Below the pieces are notes generated by a model. That model worked only from the letters and a program-made list of their open reading frames with translations. It did no database searches and was not told the DNA's origin. Shown one piece after another: positions 9,685-20,904 of a DNA stretch of 64,000 bases. Location: the NCBI GenBank assembly GCA_933207985.1, contig OW240913.1, forward strand, positions 265,631,201-265,695,200. The letters run 5' to 3'. The position numbers were made by a program, and so were the translations under genes. This DNA comes from Pelobates cultripes. Its lineage: Eukaryota; Chordata; Amphibia; Anura; Pelobatidae. Each line of letters begins with the position of its first letter. Positions within the stretch are counted from its first letter, which is position 1.

Positions 9685-12600
9685 CTTTAAAATCCTAACC
9701 CTGAATGTAAAGGGTCTGAACAGTCCACATAAGAGGCGCCTGGCTATGCAGTAAATGATAAAGTCTGCGCTCGTAAACCCCCCCATATCAATAGTAAAAG
9801 ATACCTCCAAGCCTTTCATGCATACTCCCCAAGTAAATCAAAGGGGGTCTCAATCTTTTTTCACACAGATTGGGTTTTTAATGAATCGCTACGATACACG
9901 GACAAAGTGGGCACACTATTAGTGTTGGTAGGATCGTTGAAAGGGTATCTAGTTACCATAGCGTCCATTTATGCCCCCAATGAGGATCAAATAACTTTCA
10001 TTCGCCAATCTCTAAAAAAAATAAAGACAATAAAACAAGGGCACGTTATTATATGTGGCAATTTTAATTGTGCTCTTAACCCAGAATTGGATATTCGGCG
10101 GGAATTGATCAAACACCCCGCAAAACAATCGCATTCCAAGGGCTCCCTCTTCTCCACACTACTATTTGAACATGACCTGTATGATACCTGGCGCACTAAA
10201 TATCCCAAAGGAAGAGACTACACATACTTCTCCCCAGTCCATCTGACATATTCTCGTATAGAACTTTGTGTAGTAGATGCTACAACACTATCAAATGTGA
10301 GGGAGGTGTCCATAGGGACGAGAACGTGGTCTGACCATGCACCAGTCATAATCACTTTCACAGCACTCCATCCAACCAGAGGTAGGAGGAAATGGTGGCT
10401 TAACGAAAGCCTACTAGATGAAGCCCCAGTGCTACAAACGATTACAAGAGAAGCTGCCCTATACTTTCAGGAAAATATATCAGGTGACATTCCAATCGGT
10501 ACGATATGGGTAGCTCATAAAGTTGTAATGCGAGGGATACTCATCCGAGAGGGCTCCAAATGTAAAAAAACAACCATAAATGCCCAAAAGAAATTATTAC
10601 TAGAGCTCACAACCTTAGACAATCAGAATAAATCGAAACCATCCAAATCAATATCTAAAAGAATGGGGGACATTCAGAAGGAATTACAGAATCTGTCCAT
10701 AATAACTACTGAACGTTGGATGAGATTCTTGAAACTCACACATTATACCCAAGGCAATAAAGCAGGTAAACTTTTAGCAAACAAACTTAAAACCAAACAC
10801 CTTCAAACAAAAATCCCATGCATTAACTCCCATTCAAAGGGCAAACTATACAACCCGGCAGACATAGTAAATGAATTGGCACAATACCACCATATCTTAT
10901 ATAACCTTAAGGATGATCCAACAACACACCATCCGAGCATTATGGACATACACTCCTTTTTAGAAGACACCTCACCACTACCACAATTAACCCAAAGTCA
11001 AAGTTTGACTCTGGATAACCCATTTACAGAGGAGGAGGTCGAGCAGGTGATTCGATCCATTCCAAAACATAAAGCTCCGGGACCGGATGGGTTACCTAAC
11101 TATTACTACCATAGGCTAAAATCGACTCTGACCCCATTCCTCACTTTACTTTTCAATGGCATAAAAGACACTGGTATCATGCCCAAAGAGATGTTAGAAG
11201 CCCACGTAGTAACGCTCCCTAAACTGGGCAAACAACCCACCATCTGTGGAATCCTTAGACCTATTTCCCTGCTAAATGCAGATGTCAAGCTGCATGCAAA
11301 ACTGTGGGCGTCTAGACATAAACTTTTACTCACAGAACTGGTATCCAGCGAACAGGCGGGGTTTGTGCCTGGTAGACAAGCAGGCGATAACACAAGACAC
11401 TTCATTAACCTGATAAATTGGTCCAAAAAGAGCCAACAGAGGGGGGTAGTTCTGACGCTCGACGCTGAAAAGGCCTTGATCGTCTGCACTGGATATATAT
11501 GTCTCAAACGCTAACCAAATTAGGCTTCTCGGCATCCACCCTGACTGGGATTATGGCCCTCTACCAAAGTCCTGCAGCTAGAGTTTTCAACTCCTGATTC
11601 CCATCAGATCCATTTACCATTAGCAATGGAACCGCCAGGGTTGCCCACTGTCCCCCCCTGCTATTTATTCTTTGTCTGGAACCACTCACACACCGCATAA
11701 AAGCTCACCCGGGTATCAAAGGCCTCCATACCCCGATAGGGACACAGAAAATTGCACTATTTGCAGATAATGTCCTACTATATGTCACTGAACCACATAC
11801 GTCCATCCCTAACCTAATGGACTTATTAAAACATTATGGGGAAGTCTCCTACTATAAGAATAATCTGGCCAAAACGCACTACCCATAGGTATCCCCGACT
11901 CATCCATACAAGCATTAAAACAGACCCACCCATTCGACTGGAGAGCCACATCCCTAAAATATCTCGGCATCAACCGAATCCGAATCCCAACTCATACAAG
12001 AAAATCACCACCCAGTAATCCATAAAATACAAGCCCTATTAGATTCATGGCAGGGTTTGGAGGTGTTGTGGCTGGGGAGGATACACACTACCAAAATGAT
12101 GGCACTACCTCATGTGCTATACCTCTTCCGTACGATACCGGTAGCGTTACCAGACAAACTCCTAAAGAGGTTTCAAAACACATTTAAAAACTATATTTGG
12201 AAAAAAAAAAAAACAAGAATCGCTAGAAGGTTAACTTGGCAAAGACCTATGAGGGGAGATCTAGGAATCCCTAATGTGAAAGCATACTACAGGGCAGCGG
12301 GACTGGGGATCCTATCTGGATTACGACCCCTTATCTGGAAACAGCTAGAAGACGCTTGCATACACCCAGCCACAATAGAACATACGCTTTGGTCAGGCAC
12401 ACAAGGGGACTCTAAAAAACAAGGTTACATGCCCAGTACGCGACTTCTGATGGTTGGGCAAAATGGGCCAGGTCACTCACAGGAATAACAAACCTCATAT
12501 TCTTTGCTCCTATTGAAGTTCTAACCTCACTATCAGATGACATACCTGTCAAAAACTGGGCTAACAAAGGGATAAAATATATTTGTCAAATGTATACCAC

Positions 12601-13389
12601 ACAGGGCCTCAAACCATTCCCAGTCATACAATCTGAATTCAATCTATCACCTAGAGATATCTTTACTTACCTAAGAGTAAAACACATTACTCAATCATAC
12701 AACATACAATATTGCGAGGAATCTCAGCTAACCAAATTCAGGCTACATAGCATAGGTAAAGGTACAAAAGACAAACCACTCTCCCTATGTTATAACTCCA
12801 TAAATGATGAGGATTCACTCTCACGCCATAGCTATATAGACCAATGGGAAAAGGAACTCAACATCTCCATGCCCATACCCACCTGGCTTCAAGCCATGCA
12901 AACCACCAAAACATCATCACAAAGTCTATCCCACTGGGAGGCATACTGCAAAATTCTTATGCAGTGGTACTTGGTTCCAGCCAGGTTAGCCCATATGTAC
13001 CGAACCATCTTGTCTCTTTGCTGGAGATGTGGCCCACACTTAGGAACACTCAGACACGTATTCTGGGAATGCCCCATCCTAGAACCATATTGGAGACAGA
13101 TAGAAAAAGTTTTCCACTATCTCATGTCAACTCCAATTCCATTTAGACCGAAATGCTACCTTCTCCATCTCTCCCCGGCCATCTCAGCAGACTAAAAGAT
13201 AGTCGCTATACACATACTAATAGCAGCAAAAATCAGCATAGCAGGCCACTGGAAGAAACCATCACATTCAGAAGTATGGAACAGAGTAGACTCCACATAT
13301 GAGTTTGAACGCATGGCACGTAGAATTAAGGGAAAAGAGGAACAACACACAAAAGATTGGAACTATTATTCAGCTTCAATATCTTTTTG
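9685..13389 (+). pseudogene. L1 ORF2p: APE endonuclease, RT and C-terminal CCHC (inactive)
   Basis: The endonuclease starts at about 9690 with ILTLNVKGLNSPHKRR, then reads IYAPNEDQ (9967), GNFN (10058; the family has GDFN), YSRIE (family YSRID) and SDHAPV (10330). The RT domain has EEEVEQVIRSIPKHKAPGPD (11029), RPISLLNAD, AGFVPGRQ and LTLDAEKA (11450). A one-base loss there shifts the frame (the family continues FDR), and a second near 11630 breaks GTRQGCPLSP. The catalytic box reads LFADN (about 11757) instead of FADD. A stop-containing stretch follows to 12050. From 12057 on the C-terminal region is readable, with CWRC...HVFWECP (13018-13068) as the CCHC motif. Endonuclease and RT are both disabled. 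The longest open piece is 9907-11514. Confidence 0.87.
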
Positions 13390-13392
13390 ATG

Positions 13393-15110
13393 AGATCTTA
13401 ATTTTTAATTAAGTAGAATATAACAATATTTTCTTGTGGAAAGATTTTTCTGCATTCTTCTGAAATTCGTGCCTCCGTCATGTTTCTTAAGGACTCAATT
13501 TTATTTTTTTTCACTTTCGCCTTCAAAGAGTTTTACATTCTAGCATTAGAACAATAGAATCATTCATTTTACCATTTTTTGTGAGCAGATTTATAATATT
13601 GTTAAAAGTCTAAAAATCCAATGCCATTTCTCAAAAAACAATTTATGCAATCTCATAAGAACATGGTGAATGATGCTTAACTAATAATTTGATAACCTTT
13701 CGTTGAACAGATTTGACTTTGGATTTATGTAGTTTCGTTTGAAAACACAAAATTGCCTTATTATTGTTATTTAAAATTAAGGTCATCTTTCATCGGTAGA
13801 AAATATTCCTATCTTGTGTTATTGCCTCAATATAATATTACACAAATATTCAAAAAAAAACATTGTGTTCATAGAATATTATTTTTATACTCCACAGGGA
13901 AAGGTGTAAATGAGGAAACTAATAGACTACTTTTGCTGTTTCTACTAAACTGCAAACAATAAAATTAAGTTATGTGCATAGTACAAAAAGTGTAAAAGTG
14001 AGTAAATATTACACATTAATATAATACCTATCTCATTAAAAAATAATGAAATATGTACCCACCTCCACCCTCATCTTATCTGCAATCATCTTATCCATTA
14101 TTTTACAGTAATTGTATCGCTTTTAGAATTTTGTCCATTTGGCAATCCTTTTATAAATTTACTGCATAGACTTAATTTACTCCAAATGTACTAATAAACA
14201 GAACTTGGAGGACACAGTAAAGCGACCTAACAGACAGCCACATGTCATGTTAACTGATTCTGCATTTACTCTTTATTCATTATATCTGAGCATTGGTCTC
14301 TCAAATTGTCTACGGAACACTGTTTAAATTGTTCCTTATTATAATGGGATAGAAAAATAAAAAGCAAAACAGACATAGACTCTGCCAACAGGGACATCAT
14401 GACTTGCTTTTTTGGCTGCATCAAGGTCAGGGCACTACCTGGTGCTAAGGCAGGTTCATGAACGATAAGGGTCCTATGTATGGGGGACTTGTAGTGCTCT
14501 TTTATGCCCTGTTTTTCCTTGCTTTATGTCGATATTCTCTCAGTGACATTCTCTAGTTAAAGGTAGTCCTATAGTATGCTTTCTGAAACTGATTGATGCT
14601 ATGTCTCAGAATGTCACAAGCAAGGGTTAGCTTAACCTTACGTTCCTTGCTCAATGATGTCATGACTATGTGTTTCATTGACTCTAGATGTTATTGCATA
14701 TTTAAACATTGCTCTTGCCTTGTCTCATTGCCTGACTATCAAGTCCCCTGACTTCCCCTGGCATGTGTATCCTTATTGCTTTGCAGCCTTATTTATTATG
14801 GGCCTTAACTAATCTGTCCAGTTACTCCATTCATCATTAGCTTTAGATCTTGGTTGATGTTGGTGACTACTCTCTCAAATTTTCTTCTCCTCAACCATGG
14901 CTCCTGCCCCCGGCTCTTGTTCCTGACAACTTACTTGGATCACCTCTTCATGTACAGCACACAACACTCTTCTCCTGCCGGTCACTTCATGTAGAATGGA
15001 ACACTTCACTACATCTGTCCAGCCCAGCCTCCAGTTCATAGCAGATCATACCATATTCCTGCTCACTGTATAGCACACAGAGTGGCTGGCACAGTGATGG
15101 GACAGTAATT
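13393..15110. other. AT-rich DNA; no gene seen
   Basis: No protein-coding similarity was found. The part at about 14590-15060 (AGCAAGGGTTAGC..., CCTTGTCTCATTGCCTGACT) has the pyrimidine-rich, moderately GC style of a gypsy-type LTR, but I saw neither termini nor a TATA/poly(A) pair, so it stays unassigned. Confidence 0.35.
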
Positions 15111-15117
15111 GCAAATG

Positions 15118-15470
15118 CATGTATGACTGTATGTCTGTGACGCTATGTCAGTGTATGACTGTGTCTGTATGACTGCGTCTGTATGACTGTGACTGTATGT
15201 CTCTGTATGATTGTTTGTCTGTTTCTGTATATTTGTGTCTATATGTCAATGTGTGTCTCTGTATGATGCATGTCTGTATGACAGTGTACATGGATGTGTA
15301 GATTGTATGACTGGGTGCCTGTATAAATGTATTGATTGTGTGCCTTGTATGACTGTGTCTGTATAACTTTGTGATTGTGTGCCTGATTAACTATCTCTGG
15401 GTGGTATGATATTGTGTCTGTATGTTTGTGTCTTTGTGCATGTATGTATTTTTGCATATATATCAGTTTC
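15118..15470. repeat. TGTATGACTGTGTC-type minisatellite
   Basis: Variants of TGTATGACTGTGTC and GTATGTCTGTG alternate about 20 times with drifting unit length. The minus-strand frames rich in His and Thr here are repeat artefacts. Confidence 0.8.
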
Positions 15471-15689
15471 CCCCTTGACAACTTGGGAAGGGGGAGCATG
15501 ACTGCTGCCCATGAATAAGGGGCTGGGTGATAAAATTATACAATGCTGCAAAGTGGTTAGTTTGGTAAGAGGCCGGGGAAGGAGACTCACCAGTCAGCAG
15601 AGACAAGGGACAGGAGAATACTGACTTTTAACTTTAAAAAAGAGAAAAAAGGGTTAGCGCTTAATAACAAGATGAGGCAGCAACTTTAA

Positions 15690-15962
15690 AAGAGAATCCC
15701 TCAAAACCCTTAAAACAAATTGGAAAAAGAAAAAAGTAAAAAAGTTCTTAAGGTCTTAAGTTCGTATACCCATTTCATTTCTGTTTGCCCCAAGATATTT
15801 TTTATATCTCCTCCTCTCCAGGGAACAGAACATTTCTTGATACCAATACACTTTAACATTCTAGGATCTTTATTATGTATAAGAAAATGTTTGGATACTG
15901 AATGATTCAGATATCCATTTTTAATATATCTGCAATAGCGAGGACACTGTTCCGGATTCACC
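15690..15962 (-). pseudogene. Penelope-like element GIY-YIG C-terminal fragment
   Basis: Reading on the minus strand, CRYIKNGYLNHSVSKHF (about 15920-15870) is followed by KCIGIKKC, WRGGD and EMKWVYELKTLR (about 15780-15745). This is the conserved second half of the GIY-YIG endonuclease of Penelope-like retrotransposons (the HSVSKHF, G-I, RGGD and E..W-Y.L.TL blocks). The catalytic Glu of the E-x2-W segment is kept. The GIY/YIG half is not readable past 15965, where a 72-bp MITE follows. The fragment is truncated and frameshifted after KTLR. Confidence 0.7.
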
Positions 15963-15985
15963 ATTGTATAGACTACCTTATTTAA

Positions 15986-16057
15986 CCCCTTAAGGACACA
16001 TGACATGTGTGACATGTCATGATTCCCTTTTATTCCAGAAGTTTGGTCCATAAGGGG
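15986..16057. mobile_element. 72-bp MITE with TTAA target duplication
   Basis: TTAA at 15982-15985 and at 16058-16061 flank a 72-bp element that begins CCCCTTAAGGAC and ends GTCCATAAGGGG (11 of 12 positions inverted-complementary). An internal hairpin CATGACATG...CATGTCATG lies at about 15999-16021. TTAA duplications are typical of piggyBac and Kolobok superfamilies; the superfamily is not decided here. The related terminus CCCCTTAAGGAC recurs at 23909. Confidence 0.8.
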
Positions 16058-16297
16058 TTAAGGAAGACCTACTCAGCTAAGACTCATTTTATTTCTATTG
16101 GATTTTCTCTTTTATATTGGACTAATTTTATTTGTTGTTTCTTTTTATTTATTGGTTTTATCTGGCGCAACTTTTTTACTTTTGACTTTTATCTTTGTCC
16201 AGTTTTGTCCTGGAGATTTCTGCATGCAAAAGAAGAAAAAAATAAGTTGTTAGGCTGACTAGAGGCCTGTGAGACCCTGTGTGACACCCCTTCCAGG

Positions 16298-17500
16298 ATG
16301 GCTACCCCAACACTGATAGCTGAATCTGACCTGGTGAGGCTCCTGCAGGCCTACCAGGAATCCCACGGGCCGGGGGCGCTGGAGGCCCTGGTTTCAGGCG
16401 TGGGAGCGACCTCGGCATTGTGGTGGCTGGCGGACGGAGGGCCAGACAGTCCAGGCCTCTGTCGCGTTTATTCTCCAGTCCGGTGAGGAGAGGTGAACGG
16501 CGGCGGCAAGGGAGCCAGGGGGTCGCCGGCAGCGGTGAGGGTGAGATGACATCGCCAGCGGTAGCCACGGGGCGCAGGAGATGGTCCAGGTGAGGAGGAT
16601 CAGGTGAGGTCCAAGATGGCGGTCCCGGCAATGGCGGTGAGCCCGCCAGAAGATCGCGCAGTCCTCGCGCGTCTTTTCCGGCCGGAGCGGAAGTGACGTC
16701 ATGCGTGCATGCACTGGAAGTGTTATCTCATTGCATAGGGCTGTACTAGCCAGACTGCCAGAGGGTGCTGCTCAAGGCAAGGCGCAGGTTAGTGTCCCTA
16801 TGCAGACGTTAGTGTCTGATCGTTCCCCTATGCCCGGCTGCGAGATGGCGCCGCTAGGGATGCATAATCCCCTGGAGGTCAGGGATAAAATAATCAGAGG
16901 TGAGTTTATAGATGTGTTAACCCTGGTTCCATCCGACCAGGAATCTGTGGACAGACAGCGGCGCGGGGAGTCGGCGCAGGGAGAAAGGTAAGATTTCACG
17001 CACCTTTGGAAACTGGCTCCAAGGGTTCATGGTATATGCAAGTATAGTGTTGTGGAGTTTCCCAGGGAAGGCCCCGGCACTGTTCGTGTATGTGGATCTT
17101 ATTTGGTCGGTGTACAAAGTTTATGGGGGACAATGCTGGTTCCGCTACGACCAGCAATTTCGGCAAAAAAATTGTGTTTAGTTTGGGTATGGACTTTGGA
17201 CTTTGTGGCTGCTGTTGATGACCCCCTCGAGGCCAGCCCCCTTTTCAGGTGGGGCCGGCGCACAGCCTGGTGCGTCAGCAGGGGCGTGCAAGGGCGTGGC
17301 TCTTTAATGGCAGCCACAGCAAGTGGTACGGAGCTGGCAGGTTTAAACATGAGTGTTCCCATTGCGGAGGGGCTCATCCAGCATTGCGTTGCTTCAAGAA
17401 AGGTAAGCAAGGCCAGCAATCATCAAGAGACGACGCGCCATGGACAGTGGACGCTGGTGAGCATGGTAAGGATGCGTCCGTGGCTCGACTGGTATCCTAA
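16298..17500 (+). pseudogene. Ngaro gag with zinc knuckle (frameshifted)
   Basis: The start ATG at 16298 opens MATPTLIAESDLVRLLQAY, an N-terminal gag-like segment that runs into a stop at 16484. CpG-rich sequence follows, then PLGMHNPLEVRDKIIRGEF (about 16851-16907), FGNWLQGFMVYASIV (about 17007-17051) and VYGGQCWFRYDQQFRQK (about 17120-17170). These are the conserved gag core blocks of this order. The C-terminal knuckle CSHCGGAHPALRC lies at about 17353-17391. At least three frameshifts separate the blocks. In the family, Gag packages element RNA. The CpG-rich 16450-16720 part stands out from the AT-rich surroundings. Confidence 0.7.
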
Positions 17501-18440
17501 CCGGCGGGCAGCTGAGATTTTGTTGGACGGGCTTGCCTTGGGATTCTGGATTCCGTTTGTGAATTCAGATTCCCCTTCCAGCTCCGGTAATTTGAAGTCT
17601 GTGCTGGGAAAAGAAGACATTTTAGCGGAGAAGTTGGACAAGGAAGTGCGAATGGGTCTTATGGTTGGCCCGTTCGTGGTTCCACCCTTTTACAATTTAC
17701 GGGTCTCTCCATTGGGCTTGGTGCCAAAAAAGGATTCCGGGGCTTTTCTTCTCATTCGCCACCTGTCGTACCTGGCGGGCAGGCGTTAGGTACGCATCTT
17801 TTGACAGGGCTCTTCAATTGCTTAGCGAGGCCAGAGCCGGGGCCTTGCTGGCGAAGTCGGATATTGAATTCGCTTTCTGGCTCCTTCCGGTGCTTCTGGA
17901 ATGTTTTCATTTACTTTTTTTCATTGTTCTTTTTTGACATGTGTTTGCCTACGGGCTGTGCTATTTCATGTTCGCACTTTGAGATGTTCGCCTCATTTCT
18001 CAAATGGGTGGTAGCGCAGGTCACTGGCTGTCCGTCCATTACGCACTATTTGGACGATTTTTTTTTCGTGGGACCTCGGGGGTCGGACACATGCGTCCGT
18101 CTCTTGGAGTTGTTTAGGAAGGTCTCAGTGGAATTTGGGGTTCCCCTGGTGGAGAACAAAACGGTGGGGCCAGTGGAGGTCCTCTCCTATCTGGGCATAG
18201 AGATTGATAGCACGCTCATGGTATTTCGTCTACCAGAAGTGAAGCTGGAGCAATTACTCAGGTTGGTGGATATGGTGAAGGGTGCAAAAAAGGTGCAGCT
18301 GAGGCAAATGCAGGTGCTGTTGGGTCACCTCAATTTTGCTTGTCGTGTGCTCTCTATGGGCCGGGTGTTCTGCATGCGTCTGTCCCTGGCGACGGTGGGA
18401 GTGCATCAGCCCTTCACTTTATTCGGGTTACCAGTCGGCT
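17480..18440 (+). pseudogene. Ngaro reverse transcriptase
   Basis: The N-terminal RT part (WYPNRRAAEILLDGLALG, VGPFVVPPFYNLRVSPLG, LVPKKDSGAF) lies in one frame to about 17760. The next block (LLSEARAGALLAKSDIEFA) is in a second frame to about 17900. CLPTGCAISCSHFEMFASF and the catalytic THYLDDFFFVGP (YLDD at 18047-18058) lie in a third frame to 18440. The catalytic Asp pair is kept and the thumb region (LGIEIDSTLMVFRLP) is readable, but two frameshifts separate the blocks. In the family this enzyme copies element RNA into circular DNA that the recombinase then integrates. Confidence 0.82.
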
Positions 18441-18499
18441 GCGGGATGATCTGCAGACGTAGAGTTCCTTCCTTGGGACGTATAATGGTCAGTCGTGTT

Positions 18500-18900
18500 G
18501 GTTGCGTCCTGCGACGTCAAATACGGATCTCGAATTGTTCACCGATGCCTCGGGGTCTGTGGGGTTTGGCGCGTACTTCCATGGTCGCTGGTGCGCAGAC
18601 GCATGGTGGCTTTCATGGAAGGAGAGTGAGCTAATGGGCAATCTTACATTTCTGGAGCTCTTCCCCATAGTGGTGGCAGTGGAGCTGTGGGGTGAAGGGC
18701 TGTCGAATAGGAAGGTGGTGCCCACGGATCACATGGGAGTTGTCCATGTCATTAATCGGTCTACCACTGCATCTCCTCCGGTGCTAGCGCTGCTTAGGCA
18801 GTTAGTGCTCTTGAGCCTGCGTCCTAATGTGTGGATTGTAGCGTGTCATGTGCCAGGCGTGCTAAATGTCATCGCTGACTCTCTTTCTCGGTTTCAGTAG
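18500..18900 (+). pseudogene. Ngaro RNase H domain
   Basis: A continuous frame to the stop at 18898 shows LELFTDASGSVGFGAYF (first Asp), LELFPIVVAVELWGE (Glu), VPTDHMGVVHVIN (second Asp) and GVLNVIADSLSRF (last Asp). All four expected acidic positions are present. This is the C-terminal part of the RT-RNase H polyprotein and one of the best preserved parts of this copy. It lies 100 bp before the point where the solo LTR inserted. Confidence 0.82.
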
Positions 18901-18996
18901 GACCGATTTCTGGAGGTGGCCCCAGAGGCGGCGCAGACGGGAGAGCAATGTCTGCGGGAGTTATGGGACCTGATTTCCGACATTTGAGGAGGTTGG

Positions 18997-20035
18997 TGTA
19001 GCGGATGGCATGGGACTGTCCGCCAGGATTATATTTTAAAAGACTGTTCGTGTATTTAACTGACTGTATATTGAAAATTGTATGTGTATTCGTATGTTGG
19101 TTCGGTAGTTTCATTCATAGTTCATACGAATGGAAACTACCGAATCCATAGACCACCTCAGAGAGAAGTGTGCACCTCGTTAAAACTTTCCCACTTCTCT
19201 AACCGCAATTAATTGGTGTTATATTGCCGTATCTGGGTGGCCGCCATTCGGTAGACGAACACGTGGCGGCGGCCATCTTACGCACGAACTCTCAGTGGTG
19301 TTTGGTCGTCGAGTGTCTGGAACTCAAATCGGACACAATTGCCCAAACACCGCTGAGACCTCCAGAGCTCCAGAACTCACGAACGGCGGGGCCAATCGAC
19401 TCCTCGTTCGGTAAATTCAATCTACTGAACAAGGGGGTTCATGCGAACGCTGTATTATCTATGGATGGCAAGGATTTATAACTGTTTTACCTCCCGAACG
19501 TAGACCGACCGCAAGGCCAAACCACATGGAACTCTTTTCGGCTACATAGTCGTGTGCGGTCGGTCAAATCGTTTATTCCCCATAACTCCCGAACCCCTGG
19601 TCTGATCTGGGTGAATTTTGAGTATGTTGGTCACCCAGACCAGAGCTACCAGAGGATGCCACTTAGGTCCTTGTACCCCACAGTTTTGGGGTACATCCAA
19701 GAAACAGGGAAAAGGGTACCAGGATTAAGTGGATTAAGTGTCACACTGAGGGGAGGGAATGTAGGGGAGGGAACCTCTGTATTATTGGTTACTGTCATAA
19801 TTACTGGACATCACTCCCTTGCATGGGAGAATCCTTTATAAGGAACTGCTGTGAATAAAAGTTTAGTTCTGCTCCTGATGCTGTGTGTCGTCCAGTCATT
19901 GGGATTGTGATTGGGATATTGTTGGAGTCTTTTTGCCTGCTGGAATTATTACTCTGTGGATTTATTATACTTGTTCCTGAGCCTTACTGGGATCCAAAGT
20001 GGAGATAGGCTGTGTAATACCAGCTCTCCGCTACA
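18997..20035 (+). mobile_element. Solo LTR of a retrovirus-like element, inserted in the Ngaro copy
   Basis: The 1039-bp segment starts TGTAGCGG and ends CCGCTACA, a perfect 8-bp terminal inverted repeat with TG...CA ends. It is flanked by the 5-bp duplication GTTGG at 18992-18996 and 20036-20040. Inside are a TATAA box (19838-19842) and an AATAAA signal (19855-19860), followed by a U5-like GT-rich tail, so the LTR reads on the plus strand. No internal genes are present, so it is a solo LTR left by recombination. It shares blocks such as GTCGTCGAGTGTCTGGAACT and TGCGGTCGGTCAAA with the LTR at 50719-51696. Confidence 0.92.
19838..19860 (+). promoter_or_regulatory. LTR TATA box and poly(A) signal
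   Basis: TATAA at 19838-19842 and AATAAA at 19855-19860 lie 12 bp apart. This is the compact U3-R arrangement of gammaretrovirus-like LTRs, in which the poly(A) signal lies upstream of or near the cap site. Confidence 0.65.
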
Positions 20036-20079
20036 GTTGGTTTCCTATCAGAGTAAACCTGGAGGTCCTACACAGCGAT

Positions 20080-20800
20080 ATGGCGGCATTGGTTTGTCAT
20101 CGAAATGGCAAGCGGCTTGTCAACAGCGGTGGGTAGGTTGAATGCAACGCTGGAACTCTTGGAGTCGCTAAGCGCGGCTGGTAAGTCAGTATCAGTTGCG
20201 AGTCGGCACTTGTCTGCTCTCTCCTTTTTGTGTCAATGGTTCGGGTGGGAGGACGTCTCCAAGGTCTTTTTGCGTTTCTCGGATGGTGAAAGGCTGGATG
20301 CGGTGTCGGCTACCGGACTCTCGTAGGCTGATCTCATTTGAGGTACTGGTGAAGCTGTTGTCCTTCCTTCCTCAGGTGTGCTCGTCTGCATACGAGGTTC
20401 GGCTCTTTCAAGTGGCCTTTTTACTGTCAGCGTCAGGTGTAGTGCTCCGGATAAGACAGTCAAAGATGGATCAGGCAGGCAAATAGGCCCAGGTTCGTAT
20501 CAGAGTTACGGGGGGTGTATATTGCCCAGTTTGGCTAGTGAGGGAGTTACTCCTGTTTCGGGGTCAAAGTGAGGGGTCCCTTTTGGTTCACCAGGATGGT
20601 ACGTCACTGAGTTGGTTCCATTTCTCACGGATTCTGCAGGTATGCATAAGTGAGACTGGACCCTGGCCAGGATATGTCACATCCCTTCCGTATAGGTGCG
20701 GCGATGCAGGCAAGTCAGATGGGTCTCCCTGCGGAGGCGTTAAAACGGCCGGTATCAGCTATATGTGCGCCCGCATATGTTATGATGGCATTTAGCAATT
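20080..20800 (+). pseudogene. Ngaro tyrosine recombinase
   Basis: The N-terminal SAM-like part (MASGLSTAVGRLNATLELL, about 20105-20160, and SRHLSALSFLCQWFGWEDV) precedes the catalytic part. There RRLISFEVLVKLLSFLPQV and YEVRLFQVAFLLSASG (about 20320-20440) lie in a second frame. HPFRIGAAMQASQMGL (about 20680-20727) supplies the H-x-x-R motif, and YVRPHM (about 20760-20780) carries the likely nucleophile region. The first Arg block is weakened to GVVLRI. At least three frameshifts are present. In the family this enzyme integrates the circular cDNA without a target duplication. Confidence 0.78.
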
Positions 20801-20904
20801 TCCCCTTCTCTCTTCCCCCCTTCCCTTCCCTCTCAATTTGTTAGGTATGTTGTTCTCGGGTGTAGGGTTGTTATGTCTGTTCTTTCATTTTAGGTAGGGG
20901 TCCG

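Larger units (their letters stand above)
8070..13392 (+). mobile_element. L1-type LINE, near full length but inactivated
   Basis: This plus-strand L1 copy holds ORF1 (about 8080-8760), an inter-ORF segment (about 8770-9680) and ORF2 (about 9685-13389). It seems truncated inside the ORF1 coiled coil at the 5' side. It stops almost exactly at the ORF2 stop codon, with no recognisable 3' UTR or poly(A). No target-site duplication was found. Several single-base deletions and catalytic substitutions make it inactive, but its homology to L1 is continuous for over 5 kb. Confidence 0.88.

Noticed and set aside
14590..15060. Gypsy-type solo LTR
   Set aside because: Composition fits but I found no TG...CA ends, no target duplication and no TATA/AATAAA pair.
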